DNA of 64,000 bases from an uncultured bacterium (GTDB taxonomy: Bacteria; Actinomycetota; Coriobacteriia; Coriobacteriales; Coriobacteriaceae), in NCBI GenBank assembly GCA_905214105.1, contig CAJMKK010000005.1, forward strand, positions 62,001 through 126,000, given 5' to 3'. Both the position numbers and the translations under genes were made by a program. Each line of letters begins with the position of its first letter. Positions within the stretch are counted from its first letter, which is position 1. The notes beneath the pieces were generated by a model. That model did no database searches. It was not told the origin of the DNA and worked only from the letters and a program-made list of their open reading frames with translations. Positions 56,025 to 64,000 of this stretch are shown here, piece by piece.

Positions 56025-57250
56025 TGGACAAAAGAGTCAAAAACGTCATTATTGTTGATGACACTGCTGATAATTTTGGTGGAACTGCCCAAATCGCCTA
56101 TATCACTGCCGTGGTTCTTCGTGACTGCGGATATAACGTTGTTTACTTTGCTGGTTGCGGGCCAATACATAGCCGCCTTAACGGTTTTAGGGTTGTTGTC
56201 GCAAATGCAAGGCCGTTTCTCGAATCGGCTAATAAGGTTTCCGGTGCCATTAATGGGCTGCACAGCGGTAAAACTTATAAGAAGTTTTGCTCTCTATTAA
56301 ACGAATTTAATCCTGATGACACTGTCGTACATGTCCATTCATGGACTCATGCGCTTTCATCTTCAATTTTTGATGCTATTGCCGATTTAGGCTTTAACGT
56401 GCTCGTTACGCTCCATGAATATTTTCTTGTATGCCCTAATGGTGGGTTTTATGATTTTAAGAAGCATGAAATCTGCCATTTGAAACCATGTTCCGCAAAG
56501 TGCATCCAATGCAATTGTGATAAGAGAAGCTATGGACAGAAGCTGTATCGAGTGGCTCGCATTGCTTTTCAAAATCGCTCAATCAGGCGTGCTCATCCAA
56601 AGTTCTGTTACCTTTCGGATTTTACCTACGATATTATGCGCGGGAGTGAATTCGATGATGGTATGCCATGTATTCTTCCAAACCCTATTTCTGTTGAAGG
56701 GGAGTTTTCGCCTGGCATACCGTCTGAAAAGTGCGGCTACTTGTTCGTGGGCCGTTTCGATAAGGAGAAGAACCCTGAGTTGTTTTGCAGAGCTCTCACT
56801 TCGTTGGGTCTGCCAGGAACGTTATGCGGATCTGGCCCTGAGTTCGAGAGGCTAAGAGACGCTTATCCAAATCTAAATTTTTTGGGTTGGTGTGATAAGG
56901 ATATTCTCGCTGAACAGTTCAAAACAGCTAAAGCTTTGGTGATGACTTCATCTTGGTATGAAGCTTCGCCTTTGGTGTGCCTTGAAGCCATGCTCACCTC
57001 TGGTATTCCATCAATCGTTCCGGATACCTGTGGAGCTATTGCATATATCAAGGATGGTGAAAATGGTCTCCTATTTAAAAATGGCGATGTTTCCTCTCTT
57101 TGCGAGGCGATTTCCAAGCTAGAAGACGGCAGATATTACGAAAAGCTTTGTAAATCAACCAGCCTCTCGGTGCCTTCTCTCCAAGAAGACCGAAGCTACG
57201 AGACTTACGCAAAGAGGGTTATCAATCTTTACGAGGGGTTATATGTTTAA
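56024..57250 (+). CDS. GT4-type glycosyltransferase
   Basis: A 408-residue glycosyltransferase. The N-terminal DDTADNFGGTAQIAYITAV and C-terminal LFVGRFDKEKNPELFCRAL and SWYEASPLVCLEAMLTSG support a GT4 fold. A central cysteine-rich stretch (CHLKPCSAKCIQCNCDK) is uncommon in this family and may bind metal; similar Cys stretches occur in some capsule glycosyltransferases. ATG 56024 shares its A with the previous stop codon, with GGAGAT upstream. Markedly AT-rich. Confidence 0.8.
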   Translation: MDKRVKNVIIVDDTADNFGGTAQIAYITAVVLRDCGYNVVYFAGCGPIHSRLNGFRVVVANARPFLESANKVSGAINGLHSGKTYKKFCSLLNEFNPDDTVVHVHSWTHALSSSIFDAIADLGFNVLVTLHEYFLVCPNGGFYDFKKHEICHLKPCSAKCIQCNCDKRSYGQKLYRVARIAFQNRSIRRAHPKFCYLSDFTYDIMRGSEFDDGMPCILPNPISVEGEFSPGIPSEKCGYLFVGRFDKEKNPELFCRALTSLGLPGTLCGSGPEFERLRDAYPNLNFLGWCDKDILAEQFKTAKALVMTSSWYEASPLVCLEAMLTSGIPSIVPDTCGAIAYIKDGENGLLFKNGDVSSLCEAISKLEDGRYYEKLCKSTSLSVPSLQEDRSYETYAKRVINLYEGLYV

Positions 57251-58352
57251 GAGGATTATATATATCGTTAAGTCGGACTTAGCGTTCTATCCCCCCTGCA
57301 TGTCACAAATAAGAATGATTAAAGATTTGGGTGTGCAGATTGAAGTCTGGTTTGGTTCCAGCAAGGATACGGCTAAGGAAATTCTAAAAGGCGAGGGCAT
57401 TCCTTTTACGGAGCTCGTTGATCCGCATCTGAGCGTTGGCGGAAAACTGGATACATTGAATAACTGGACTCATTTCCGCAAAGCCGTTCTCGCTCGCCTA
57501 AAAAAAGAGCCAATGGATTATCTTGTCTGGTTTGGAACTGCTGAATCTGCGCTTCCGCTTTACGGGGCACTTTCCGGTATTCCCTATGTGGCCACGGCGC
57601 TTGAGCTGTGTGATGATCAACCGACAAAAGAACGACTATTTGCGGCGGTTTGTCGCAAGGCTCTTGCAGTTACGTGTTGCGAGTTAAATCGTGCCTACTA
57701 TATGAAAATTAAATGGGGGCTGAATTCGCTCCCCTCAGTTTTTCCGAATAAGCCATACGGGCTCAAAGCGGGTGAAATCCCCTCTGTTTCGACAAACGTC
57801 ACAAAGCAGATCTTGGATGAGCTTGTCGGACGAAAGATCCTTCTTTACCAGGGGCTATTCCAGCGTCCTGAATATGTTGCGCCCATCGCTGAGGCTCTTC
57901 GTATGATGGAGTCTGATTACGCTTTCGTTCTTATGGGAAAAGATCGTTACGGTACGACTGAACGAATGAAGGAGATTTACCCGGATACTTTTGTGTATGG
58001 TTTTGTTCCAGCGCCAAAGCATTTGGAAATTACTGCAAGGTCGCGAATTGGCGTCGTGCTTTATGATGACACATCGCTTAATAAGGCCTTTTGCGCGCCT
58101 AATAAAATATATGAGTATGCAGCATTTGGTCTCCCCACGCTTGCTAATCGTTTACCTGGTTTGGTTTCAACTGTCGAGGCTAGCGGTAGCGGTATGTGTG
58201 TTGACTTTCAGCCAGATAAAATCGCTGATGCAATTAAGCAATTCGATCAGAATTATGAAAAATATTCGGCATCTGCTTTTAATTTCTTCAATTCGACTGA
58301 TAACACGCAGACTATGTGCTCACTGCTTGTAAAGTTGGGCTGTGTAAAATAG
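57243..58352 (+). CDS. glycosyltransferase family protein
   Basis: A 369-residue probable GT-B glycosyltransferase. It is less typical than its neighbours: KILLYQGLFQRPEYVAPIAEAL and APNKIYEYAAFGLPTLAN are the recognisable C-terminal donor-site elements (with E of the IYEYAA helix), while the N-terminal half is divergent. It overlaps the upstream gene by 8 bp and the wzy-like gene by one base. Acceptor and donor sugars cannot be predicted. Confidence 0.72.
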   Translation: MFKRIIYIVKSDLAFYPPCMSQIRMIKDLGVQIEVWFGSSKDTAKEILKGEGIPFTELVDPHLSVGGKLDTLNNWTHFRKAVLARLKKEPMDYLVWFGTAESALPLYGALSGIPYVATALELCDDQPTKERLFAAVCRKALAVTCCELNRAYYMKIKWGLNSLPSVFPNKPYGLKAGEIPSVSTNVTKQILDELVGRKILLYQGLFQRPEYVAPIAEALRMMESDYAFVLMGKDRYGTTERMKEIYPDTFVYGFVPAPKHLEITARSRIGVVLYDDTSLNKAFCAPNKIYEYAAFGLPTLANRLPGLVSTVEASGSGMCVDFQPDKIADAIKQFDQNYEKYSASAFNFFNSTDNTQTMCSLLVKLGCVK

Positions 58353-59596
58353 TGGAAAAATGTTTTAAGAGCAGCCTGAGTTATGCTAAAGCAAATGCGC
58401 ATCTTAAGGCTAGTGAAATTAAACTATCAGATCTTTGTATTTACATTGGTATTCTGTATGTTTTTAAGCTGGGCTCAATCTCATATTTAATTCCGAAATT
58501 TGGCGTTATTTACTATGGTCTTGCCGCAATTCAATTACTGCTCGCTCTGTTTGTTTATGCTCGGGGCGATGTTCGGCTGAATAAGGTGCATTTTGGAATT
58601 GCTGGATATTGTGCCACTCTTTTATTTTCAACATACGTAAATGATGTATCGATGCAGATATCACTCAATGAGGTGTTTTGTTTGTTGCCTCTATTGGTGA
58701 CAGCAGACATGTTGTTTTATAGAAGAGATATAAAGGTAGTTCGACGTGTATCAAGATTTTCAATATTAATGATTTCGCTCAATACCTTTACTGCCCTTAT
58801 TTTCCGAAATGCAATGTTTCGAGATGTGACTGGCGCTCCCACGATATTTCTACTGGGTGCGGACAACTCTCTTATCCCCATTTATATGGTTTCCTCTGTT
58901 TTGGAAATGTATAAAAGAAATCTAGAGGATGCGGCTTGTTGCATTCCAGTCGTTTCGCTCAGCAATTTGCTCCTCTTTTCAATGCTAAGGGATATTGCGT
59001 CTGGCAAGTTGGTGGGTGTTTTACTGGTTCTGCTTCTAACTCTAGCTTTCTTCAATAAGTCTTTTAAGTTCTCTTTTTCGCTTGCTCTAGGTATTAATAT
59101 TGCCTTTTTTGCGATTTTCGTTTATGGACAAAGCACAATTAGTGGCTTAACTGGGATTTTTGAACTATTGGGGAGAAATTCTACCTTTACCGAGCGTTCA
59201 TTTTTATGGGCATTTGGTTTTAGGCTATTTGCCATGAGTCCTTTGCTCGGCTTAGGCAGCTACAGTGCTGTTAGTTTCAATAATCTTGTTAGGGCGTTAA
59301 CAATTACTGGACTGTTTAATACCGGCAATCCTCATAACAGCTATTTGTCTATATTAATTTCCGGCGGGTTGCTTGCATTTTCCTTTGTTGTCTTTACTGT
59401 CCTTCAGGCGAGGGTTAAACCTTCGGATTCCTTTTTTAACATTTTTTTATTCACCTTTTTATTGCATGCGCAAGTGGAGGGGCGCGATATCGTCTATATC
59501 TTCTTCATCGTGATTGTCATTTATAGGTTTTTCCATTCTGATAATCAGCTTTCGGTGCGAGAAGATAGCCGGGCTGCAATTCAATCGTTTATATAG
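58352..59596 (+). CDS. O-antigen/exopolysaccharide polymerase (Wzy-like) membrane protein
   Basis: A 414-residue protein with roughly ten to twelve hydrophobic helices and a large loop before the last helices (LGRNSTFTERSFLWAFG...GNPHNSYLSILISGG), the O-antigen ligase/polymerase layout with the conserved G-N-P-H-N-S-Y-L. It should link repeat units outside the membrane. GTG 58352 overlaps the preceding stop; in-frame ATG 58316 lies inside the upstream gene. Confidence 0.75.
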   Translation: MEKCFKSSLSYAKANAHLKASEIKLSDLCIYIGILYVFKLGSISYLIPKFGVIYYGLAAIQLLLALFVYARGDVRLNKVHFGIAGYCATLLFSTYVNDVSMQISLNEVFCLLPLLVTADMLFYRRDIKVVRRVSRFSILMISLNTFTALIFRNAMFRDVTGAPTIFLLGADNSLIPIYMVSSVLEMYKRNLEDAACCIPVVSLSNLLLFSMLRDIASGKLVGVLLVLLLTLAFFNKSFKFSFSLALGINIAFFAIFVYGQSTISGLTGIFELLGRNSTFTERSFLWAFGFRLFAMSPLLGLGSYSAVSFNNLVRALTITGLFNTGNPHNSYLSILISGGLLAFSFVVFTVLQARVKPSDSFFNIFLFTFLLHAQVEGRDIVYIFFIVIVIYRFFHSDNQLSVREDSRAAIQSFI

Positions 59597-59612
59597 GATA
59601 TCGATTATTAGG

Positions 59613-60596
59613 ATGGTTAAAGTGAAAGATCTATGGGCCGTAAAGCTAATATACAACCGCTTGAGGCGTGCTTTGTTTGCTTCGAGAATAAATCGTCTAC
59701 TGGGAAATGAAGATCAGAAGAACTTGAATACGCTATATCGCGATGCTCTTCTTATTGCTCATTCATTTGAGAAAGCTCTTTGTATTGAAGGCTGTCGCGA
59801 TGATTTTGGAACACAAAAGGCCGACCGTCTCCTTGATTATTTAACGCTTGCAGCAAAAGATCCTTCTTTTGATAATCATTCATATGCTTTTATCGAGTCC
59901 ATGGCGGCACTTGAGAACTGGCTTGTTCGTCGAGTTCAGCTTGGACTTGATTGCTCTAAATGGCAGCCTGGTTTTGAATTGCTCGCTGAACAAACTTCAT
60001 ATGAAGTTGGCCGAATTGACTTGAGTGATAGGGCTGGAATCGTTTCCGATTCTTTTGCTTCTGTCTCTGATTGCAATAAGAATGCGATCAATTTTATTAA
60101 CGGTAGACATAGTGTTCGGTCATTTGATTCAGCCCCTGTTCCCCAGGAAACGCTGACGCAAGTTGTTGAGCTTGCGCAGAGCGCGCCTTCGGCGTGCAAC
60201 CGTCAGCCAAGTCGTGTGTATTTTTCCGGGCCAAAATCTGCCCAGGTTGTCTCTGCTGCCGTGCGTGGCAATAAAGGGTTTGAGCAATCAATTTTCCAAT
60301 GGGCCGTTATTACTGCTGACACTTCTCTGTTTTCCTGCGCCGAATATGACCAATGGTTTATCAACGGCGGTATCTATCTCCAGTCCTTTGTTTTGGCCTT
60401 AAAGGCCTATGGGATTGGTTCATGTATTTTCCAGTGGGTGGTCGGTGACTTTGGAAAAGAAATGCGTTCGTCCTTAGGCATTTCAGCAAATGAAGTGATC
60501 ATTGCGGTCGTCGGATTTGGCTATCCAAAAGAAACGTTCGCGAGACCTGTTGCTCGGAGAATGCCTGTTTCCGAAGTCGCGTGTTGGGCAGATTAA
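59613..60596 (+). CDS. nitroreductase-family protein of the exopolysaccharide operon
   Basis: A 327-residue protein. The C-terminal half carries the nitroreductase flavin fold: GRHSVRSFDSAPVPQETL, AQSAPSACNRQPSRVYF and GFGYPKE. The N-terminal 140 residues are unrelated to classical nitroreductases. Such proteins recur beside polysaccharide pyruvyl transferases in gut bacteria, as here, but their reaction is unknown to me. No strong ribosome site precedes ATG 59613; GTG 59622 is possible. Confidence 0.7.
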   Translation: MVKVKDLWAVKLIYNRLRRALFASRINRLLGNEDQKNLNTLYRDALLIAHSFEKALCIEGCRDDFGTQKADRLLDYLTLAAKDPSFDNHSYAFIESMAALENWLVRRVQLGLDCSKWQPGFELLAEQTSYEVGRIDLSDRAGIVSDSFASVSDCNKNAINFINGRHSVRSFDSAPVPQETLTQVVELAQSAPSACNRQPSRVYFSGPKSAQVVSAAVRGNKGFEQSIFQWAVITADTSLFSCAEYDQWFINGGIYLQSFVLALKAYGIGSCIFQWVVGDFGKEMRSSLGISANEVIIAVVGFGYPKETFARPVARRMPVSEVACWAD

Positions 60597-60640
60597 CGTT
60601 GGAATGCTCGCTGGAGTATTATTTGATTGGGAATTATTAA

Positions 60641-61756
60641 ATGAAAATTGGAATCATTACCTACCATTTTGCCCGCAACTACGGTGCGATCTTGCAGTGC
60701 TACGCACTGCAAGAGCAGCTTTGCTCCATGGGTCATGATGTTTGGGTGCTTAACTATCAAAATGTTCGTCAGGAGCGCAATAACTCCCTTCATCACAAAA
60801 GGGATGGTTTTCTATCAAATTTAGCGGTTAATGTCGCGTTGCTTCCTTTTGAACTTAAAAGGCGCTCTAAGGAGCGTAAATTTGCTGAATACGAGTCGTC
60901 TCACCTTCACTTGACGCCTCGGTTTTACGCTATTGAAGAGATGCGCGACTTTGTTAATAAGGAAGGTTTTGACCTTCTTATCTCTGGCAGTGACCAAGTT
61001 TTCAATCCTAATATTGCGGATTTCGATGAAGCTTTCTTATTTCCCTTCGAAACGTCAGCTCGTAAGGGTAGTTTTGCGGCAAGTCTCGGCAGCGCTACTG
61101 AAACTGAATTAGCTCCCTTTTCAGATGACCTAGCTTCTTTCGATGTCCTCTGTGTAAGAGAGAATACTGATGCGCCCGTGGTTAATCGCTTATGTGGGCG
61201 GTCGCCCGAGGTGGTTGACGACCCCGTGTTCCTTTTGGATTCAAAGCGTTGGGCTCAAGCTGTTGATACTTCGGTTGAAGACCGTGGGTATGTTTTGGGC
61301 TACTACATTAATAAAGAGGCTTCTGTTCGATATTTGGAGCTTACTGAGCAGGTTGCATCTGAGCTTGGATTGCCCTTGAAGGTTATAAATGTGCGTTATG
61401 GGCGGGACTCATTTAAGCCCGAGATGATTACTGATGCTGGCCCTGAGGATTTCCTTAAGCTATTCGCGGGCGCTTCTTTTGTCTGTACGGACTCTTTCCA
61501 TGGAACGGCGTTTTCACTGCTATTCGGAAAGCGTTTTGTGTCTTTTGAACCCAAATCAAATTCTAGCGACTTCCGCAAGAGAGATCTATTAAGCAAGGTA
61601 GGAGAACCTTGGAGAAGCGTTGCGGTCGATTCTACTTCTGCGAGCGCCCTTGTCAGTGAGTTGTGTGGGCGTTCTGCTCCCGCTGCTCAAGATGGAATCG
61701 GGTGTGTTCGCGAGGCACAACTGCTATTCCTCGAGAAGATGACGAAGGAGAATTAG
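60641..61756 (+). CDS. polysaccharide pyruvyl transferase family protein
   Basis: A 371-residue protein of the CsaB/pyruvyl transferase family that adds pyruvate ketals to sugars. Seen are ITYHFARNYGAILQCYALQ, LLISGSDQVFNP, VVDDPVFLLD, and VCTDSFHGTAFSLLF with its His. The pyruvate would put a negative charge on the polymer. It begins 44 bp after the nitroreductase-like gene. Confidence 0.82.
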   Translation: MKIGIITYHFARNYGAILQCYALQEQLCSMGHDVWVLNYQNVRQERNNSLHHKRDGFLSNLAVNVALLPFELKRRSKERKFAEYESSHLHLTPRFYAIEEMRDFVNKEGFDLLISGSDQVFNPNIADFDEAFLFPFETSARKGSFAASLGSATETELAPFSDDLASFDVLCVRENTDAPVVNRLCGRSPEVVDDPVFLLDSKRWAQAVDTSVEDRGYVLGYYINKEASVRYLELTEQVASELGLPLKVINVRYGRDSFKPEMITDAGPEDFLKLFAGASFVCTDSFHGTAFSLLFGKRFVSFEPKSNSSDFRKRDLLSKVGEPWRSVAVDSTSASALVSELCGRSAPAAQDGIGCVREAQLLFLEKMTKEN

Positions 61757-61757
61757 T

Positions 61758-63056
61758 TTGGCATTTAAAGAGAAAAAGCTTCTCCAGAATACTGGCTGGT
61801 TGCTTGCGCTGCAGGCAATTAACATAGTGTTGCCTTTTGTTACGGTGCCTTACGTTACCCGCGTGTTTGGCGCTGAGCGGTATGGCGTATTCTCTATTGC
61901 TCTTAATTGGATAACTTATTTTCAGCTTGTTGTTGAGTTTGGTTTCAACCTGAGCGCAACGAAAAAGGTCGTTGAGGTTAAAGATGGGGAAGAGCTTAAC
62001 GACCTCGTGTCCGCTGTCGTTATTGCTCGACTGGGACTTGTTGCCGCCTGCTTTGTCGTAATAATAATTCTCGGTATTACGTCGGCTGCAACCGGGGACC
62101 AGCTATCCTGTATGCTTGCGTTATTTTCTATGCTTGTTGGCATTGCTTTACAGCTCAACTGGCTTTTTCAGGGTTTGCAGGACATGAAGGTCATCACTAT
62201 AGCCACGGCGGCTGCGCGAGGGCTTTCTGTCATTCTGATTTTCCTCCTTATAAATAACCCCGGTCAATTGATGCTTTACTCGTTCCTGTATTCAATTACT
62301 TTCCTTGCTTCGGGTGTTATTACTCATGTATTTGCTTGGAAGCGCTATGGGATCAAAATGGGTTTTGCATCTATAAAGCAGATACTTGGTGAGATGCGAG
62401 ACGGAATGCCGATTTTTCTTTCATCTGCCGCCGGCAAGATCATTGGAAATGTTGGCGTTACGGTGCTCGGCGGTTGCCAGCCAAGTGCGGTCGTTGGCTC
62501 GTATGCTGCCATTTTGAAGGTGCCGCAAATGGCGAGCCTGATGTTTACTCCTGTTGGCCAAGCGCTGTATCCGCGTGTAAACGAAGAACGAATGAAATCT
62601 CGGCGCTCCGCGGCGCGGCTTGTTGCTAAGTTTGGTATTCCCGTGGTCGTATTGTTTGCGGCTGGTTTATTTGGTAAGGCGATCCTTCGCAATCCGGTAG
62701 TCGAGATTCTCTATGGCAAAGAGTATCTAGTTTGCGCCGATACGCTCATTCCGCTTGCTATTTGGGTGTTGCTGGGCATCGTAAACAATTTTCTCGGTGT
62801 TCAGCTTCTCATTCCTTTTGGATATCAGTCCCTATATAGCTTGCTTATGATTGTCGATTCCGTTCTTTCGTTGGTGCTTAACGTTTGGCTTGGCCATGCT
62901 TGGGGCGCCATGGGTGTTGCGTCAGCTATTGCGATATCCGAGGCTGTCCTTACGGTAGCTTTGTTTTTGGCTCTTCTTTCTGTAGTGAGGCAATCGTCCG
63001 CTGTTTCTTATAGCTCTCATGCCCATAAGGCTCAGCACATGAGAAAGGACCGATAA
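61758..63056 (+). CDS. Wzx-type polysaccharide flippase
   Basis: A 432-residue MATE-like/oligosaccharide flippase with about twelve to fourteen membrane helices. The opening NTGWLLALQAINIVLPFVTVPYVTRVFGAERYG is typical of Wzx/RfbX proteins. It would export lipid-linked repeat units to the outer face for Wzy. The start is TTG 61758 after GAAGGAG; no ATG fits. The last codon overlaps wecB by one base. Confidence 0.84.
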   Translation: MAFKEKKLLQNTGWLLALQAINIVLPFVTVPYVTRVFGAERYGVFSIALNWITYFQLVVEFGFNLSATKKVVEVKDGEELNDLVSAVVIARLGLVAACFVVIIILGITSAATGDQLSCMLALFSMLVGIALQLNWLFQGLQDMKVITIATAAARGLSVILIFLLINNPGQLMLYSFLYSITFLASGVITHVFAWKRYGIKMGFASIKQILGEMRDGMPIFLSSAAGKIIGNVGVTVLGGCQPSAVVGSYAAILKVPQMASLMFTPVGQALYPRVNEERMKSRRSAARLVAKFGIPVVVLFAAGLFGKAILRNPVVEILYGKEYLVCADTLIPLAIWVLLGIVNNFLGVQLLIPFGYQSLYSLLMIVDSVLSLVLNVWLGHAWGAMGVASAIAISEAVLTVALFLALLSVVRQSSAVSYSSHAHKAQHMRKDR

Positions 63057-64000
63057 TGAAAAAAATCATGCTCGTCTTCGGCACCCGCCCGGAGGCGATC
63101 AAGATGTGCCCGCTCGTCAACGAGCTAAAGGCGCGCAGGGATGAGTTCGAGACCGTCGTGACAGTGACAGGCCAGCACCGCGAGATGCTCGACCAGGTGC
63201 TGCGCGTCTTCGACGTGACTCCCGACCACGACCTTGCGATCATGAAGCCGGGCCAGACGCTGTTCGACGTGACGTGCGACGTGCTGCTCAAGCTCAAGGC
63301 CGTCCTCGAGGACGAGAGGCCCGACGTCGTCCTGGTCCACGGCGACACCACGACCAGCTTCGCCGCTGCGCTCGCGTGCTTCTACCTGCAGATCCCCGTG
63401 GGGCACGTCGAGGCTGGTCTGCGAACCCACGACATCTACAGCCCCTGGCCGGAGGAGTTCAACCGCCAGGCGGTCGATATCGTGAGCGAGTACTACTTCG
63501 CCCCGACGGAGGCGAGCAAGGAGAACCTGCTCGGCGAGGGCAAGCCCGCGTCCAAGATCTGGGTCACCGGCAACACCGGCATCGACGCCCTGCGCACCAC
63601 CGTGCGCGAGGGCTACTCCCACCCCGAGCTTGACTGGGCCGAGGGCTCCCGCCTCATCCTCATCACGGCTCACCGCCGCGAGAACCTGGGCGAGCCCATG
63701 CATCGCATGTTCCGCGCCATCCGCCGCGTGATGGAGGAGCACCCCGACACCAAGGCGATCTACCCCATCCACATGAACCCACTCGTCCGCAAGGCGGCAC
63801 ATGAGGAGCTGGACGGCTTCGACCGCCTTCACATCATCGACCCGCTCGAGGTTCTCGACTTCCACAACTTCATGGCGGCGAGCCACCTCATCCTCACCGA
63901 CTCTGGCGGTATCCAGGAGGAGGCCCCGAGCCTGGGTAAGCCGGTGCTCGTCATGCGCGACACCACCGAACGCCCCGAGGGCGTTGCCGCCGGCACGCTG
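63056..64000 (+). CDS. wecB: UDP-N-acetylglucosamine 2-epimerase, cut by the window end
   Basis: The first 315 codons of a protein that interconverts UDP-GlcNAc and UDP-ManNAc; family members are about 370-380 residues, so the last 60 are beyond the window. FGTRPEAIKMCPLV, TGQHREMLDQ, VHGDTTTSFA, GHVEAGLRT, TAHRREN and LTDSGGIQEEAPSLG are the family motifs. Codon use returns abruptly to the high-GC style of the core genome, unlike the upstream exopolysaccharide genes, so it probably has a different history. It overlaps the flippase gene by one base. Confidence 0.93.
   Translation, partial: MKKIMLVFGTRPEAIKMCPLVNELKARRDEFETVVTVTGQHREMLDQVLRVFDVTPDHDLAIMKPGQTLFDVTCDVLLKLKAVLEDERPDVVLVHGDTTTSFAAALACFYLQIPVGHVEAGLRTHDIYSPWPEEFNRQAVDIVSEYYFAPTEASKENLLGEGKPASKIWVTGNTGIDALRTTVREGYSHPELDWAEGSRLILITAHRRENLGEPMHRMFRAIRRVMEEHPDTKAIYPIHMNPLVRKAAHEELDGFDRLHIIDPLEVLDFHNFMAASHLILTDSGGIQEEAPSLGKPVLVMRDTTERPEGVAAGTL

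Overview
This window looks like the chromosome of a gut actinobacterium of the class Coriobacteriia, most likely Collinsella. That is inferred from the high-GC coding style, an energy-converting formate hydrogenlyase beside a complete selenocysteine insertion set, an LAxTG-type wall anchor on a giant surface protein, and overall gene content. No database was consulted.

Layout. 1-890: a PIN-toxin/RelB-type antitoxin pair behind a 65-bp palindrome. 1200-16800: a formate hydrogenlyase locus in the order hydN, fdhF (a selenoprotein read through TGA at 2326-2328), hyfA, hyfBCDEFGHI, hycH, hycI and a FocA-type formate channel. 16850-18970: a separate molybdopterin oxidoreductase. 19000-23900: selA, selB, selC (tRNA-Sec), mobA and a small Cys-rich DUF3343 protein, which together supply the selenium and molybdenum chemistry that fdhF needs. 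24100-29400: gdhA and a two-gene xanthine-dehydrogenase-family enzyme. 29500-33200: tRNA-Leu and tig-clpP-clpX. 33480-37800: valS and folC. 38300-44750: a 2151-residue cell-wall-anchored protein with about 22 Ig-like repeats. 45150-50000 (minus strand): an M24 peptidase and a GlpA-like/FAD oxidoreductase/DUF1667 operon. 50775-53205: a zinc-ribbon membrane protein and thrS. 53530-64000: a LoaP/NusG-like antiterminator followed by a visibly AT-rich exopolysaccharide operon (sugar transferase, three glycosyltransferases, Wzy, nitroreductase-like, pyruvyl transferase, Wzx), then wecB cut by the window end.

How the genes work together. Formate is moved by the FocA-type channel and oxidised by FdhF. 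HydN/HyfA/HyfH/HyfI pass the electrons to the NiFe subunit HyfG. The HyfB-F membrane arm can couple this to ion translocation. HycH and HycI mature the enzyme, SelA/SelB/tRNA-Sec make the Sec residue, and MobA makes the guanylylated molybdenum cofactor.

The least explained content is intergenic. (1) An array at 50177-50675 holds 13 copies of a 17-mer in strictly alternating orientation with an 80-bp period. (2) Five copies of a 65-bp dyad element are scattered through the window. (3) Two 160-bp terminal-inverted-repeat elements flank the giant adhesin gene in direct orientation; a third element keeps part of their core but has different, still self-complementary arms. (4) Two nested palindromes flank valS in opposite orientation, sharing a core but with unrelated, perfectly paired arms. 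The recurring theme is preserved pairing with changed sequence, which is why I rank these elements as the main candidates for something undescribed.
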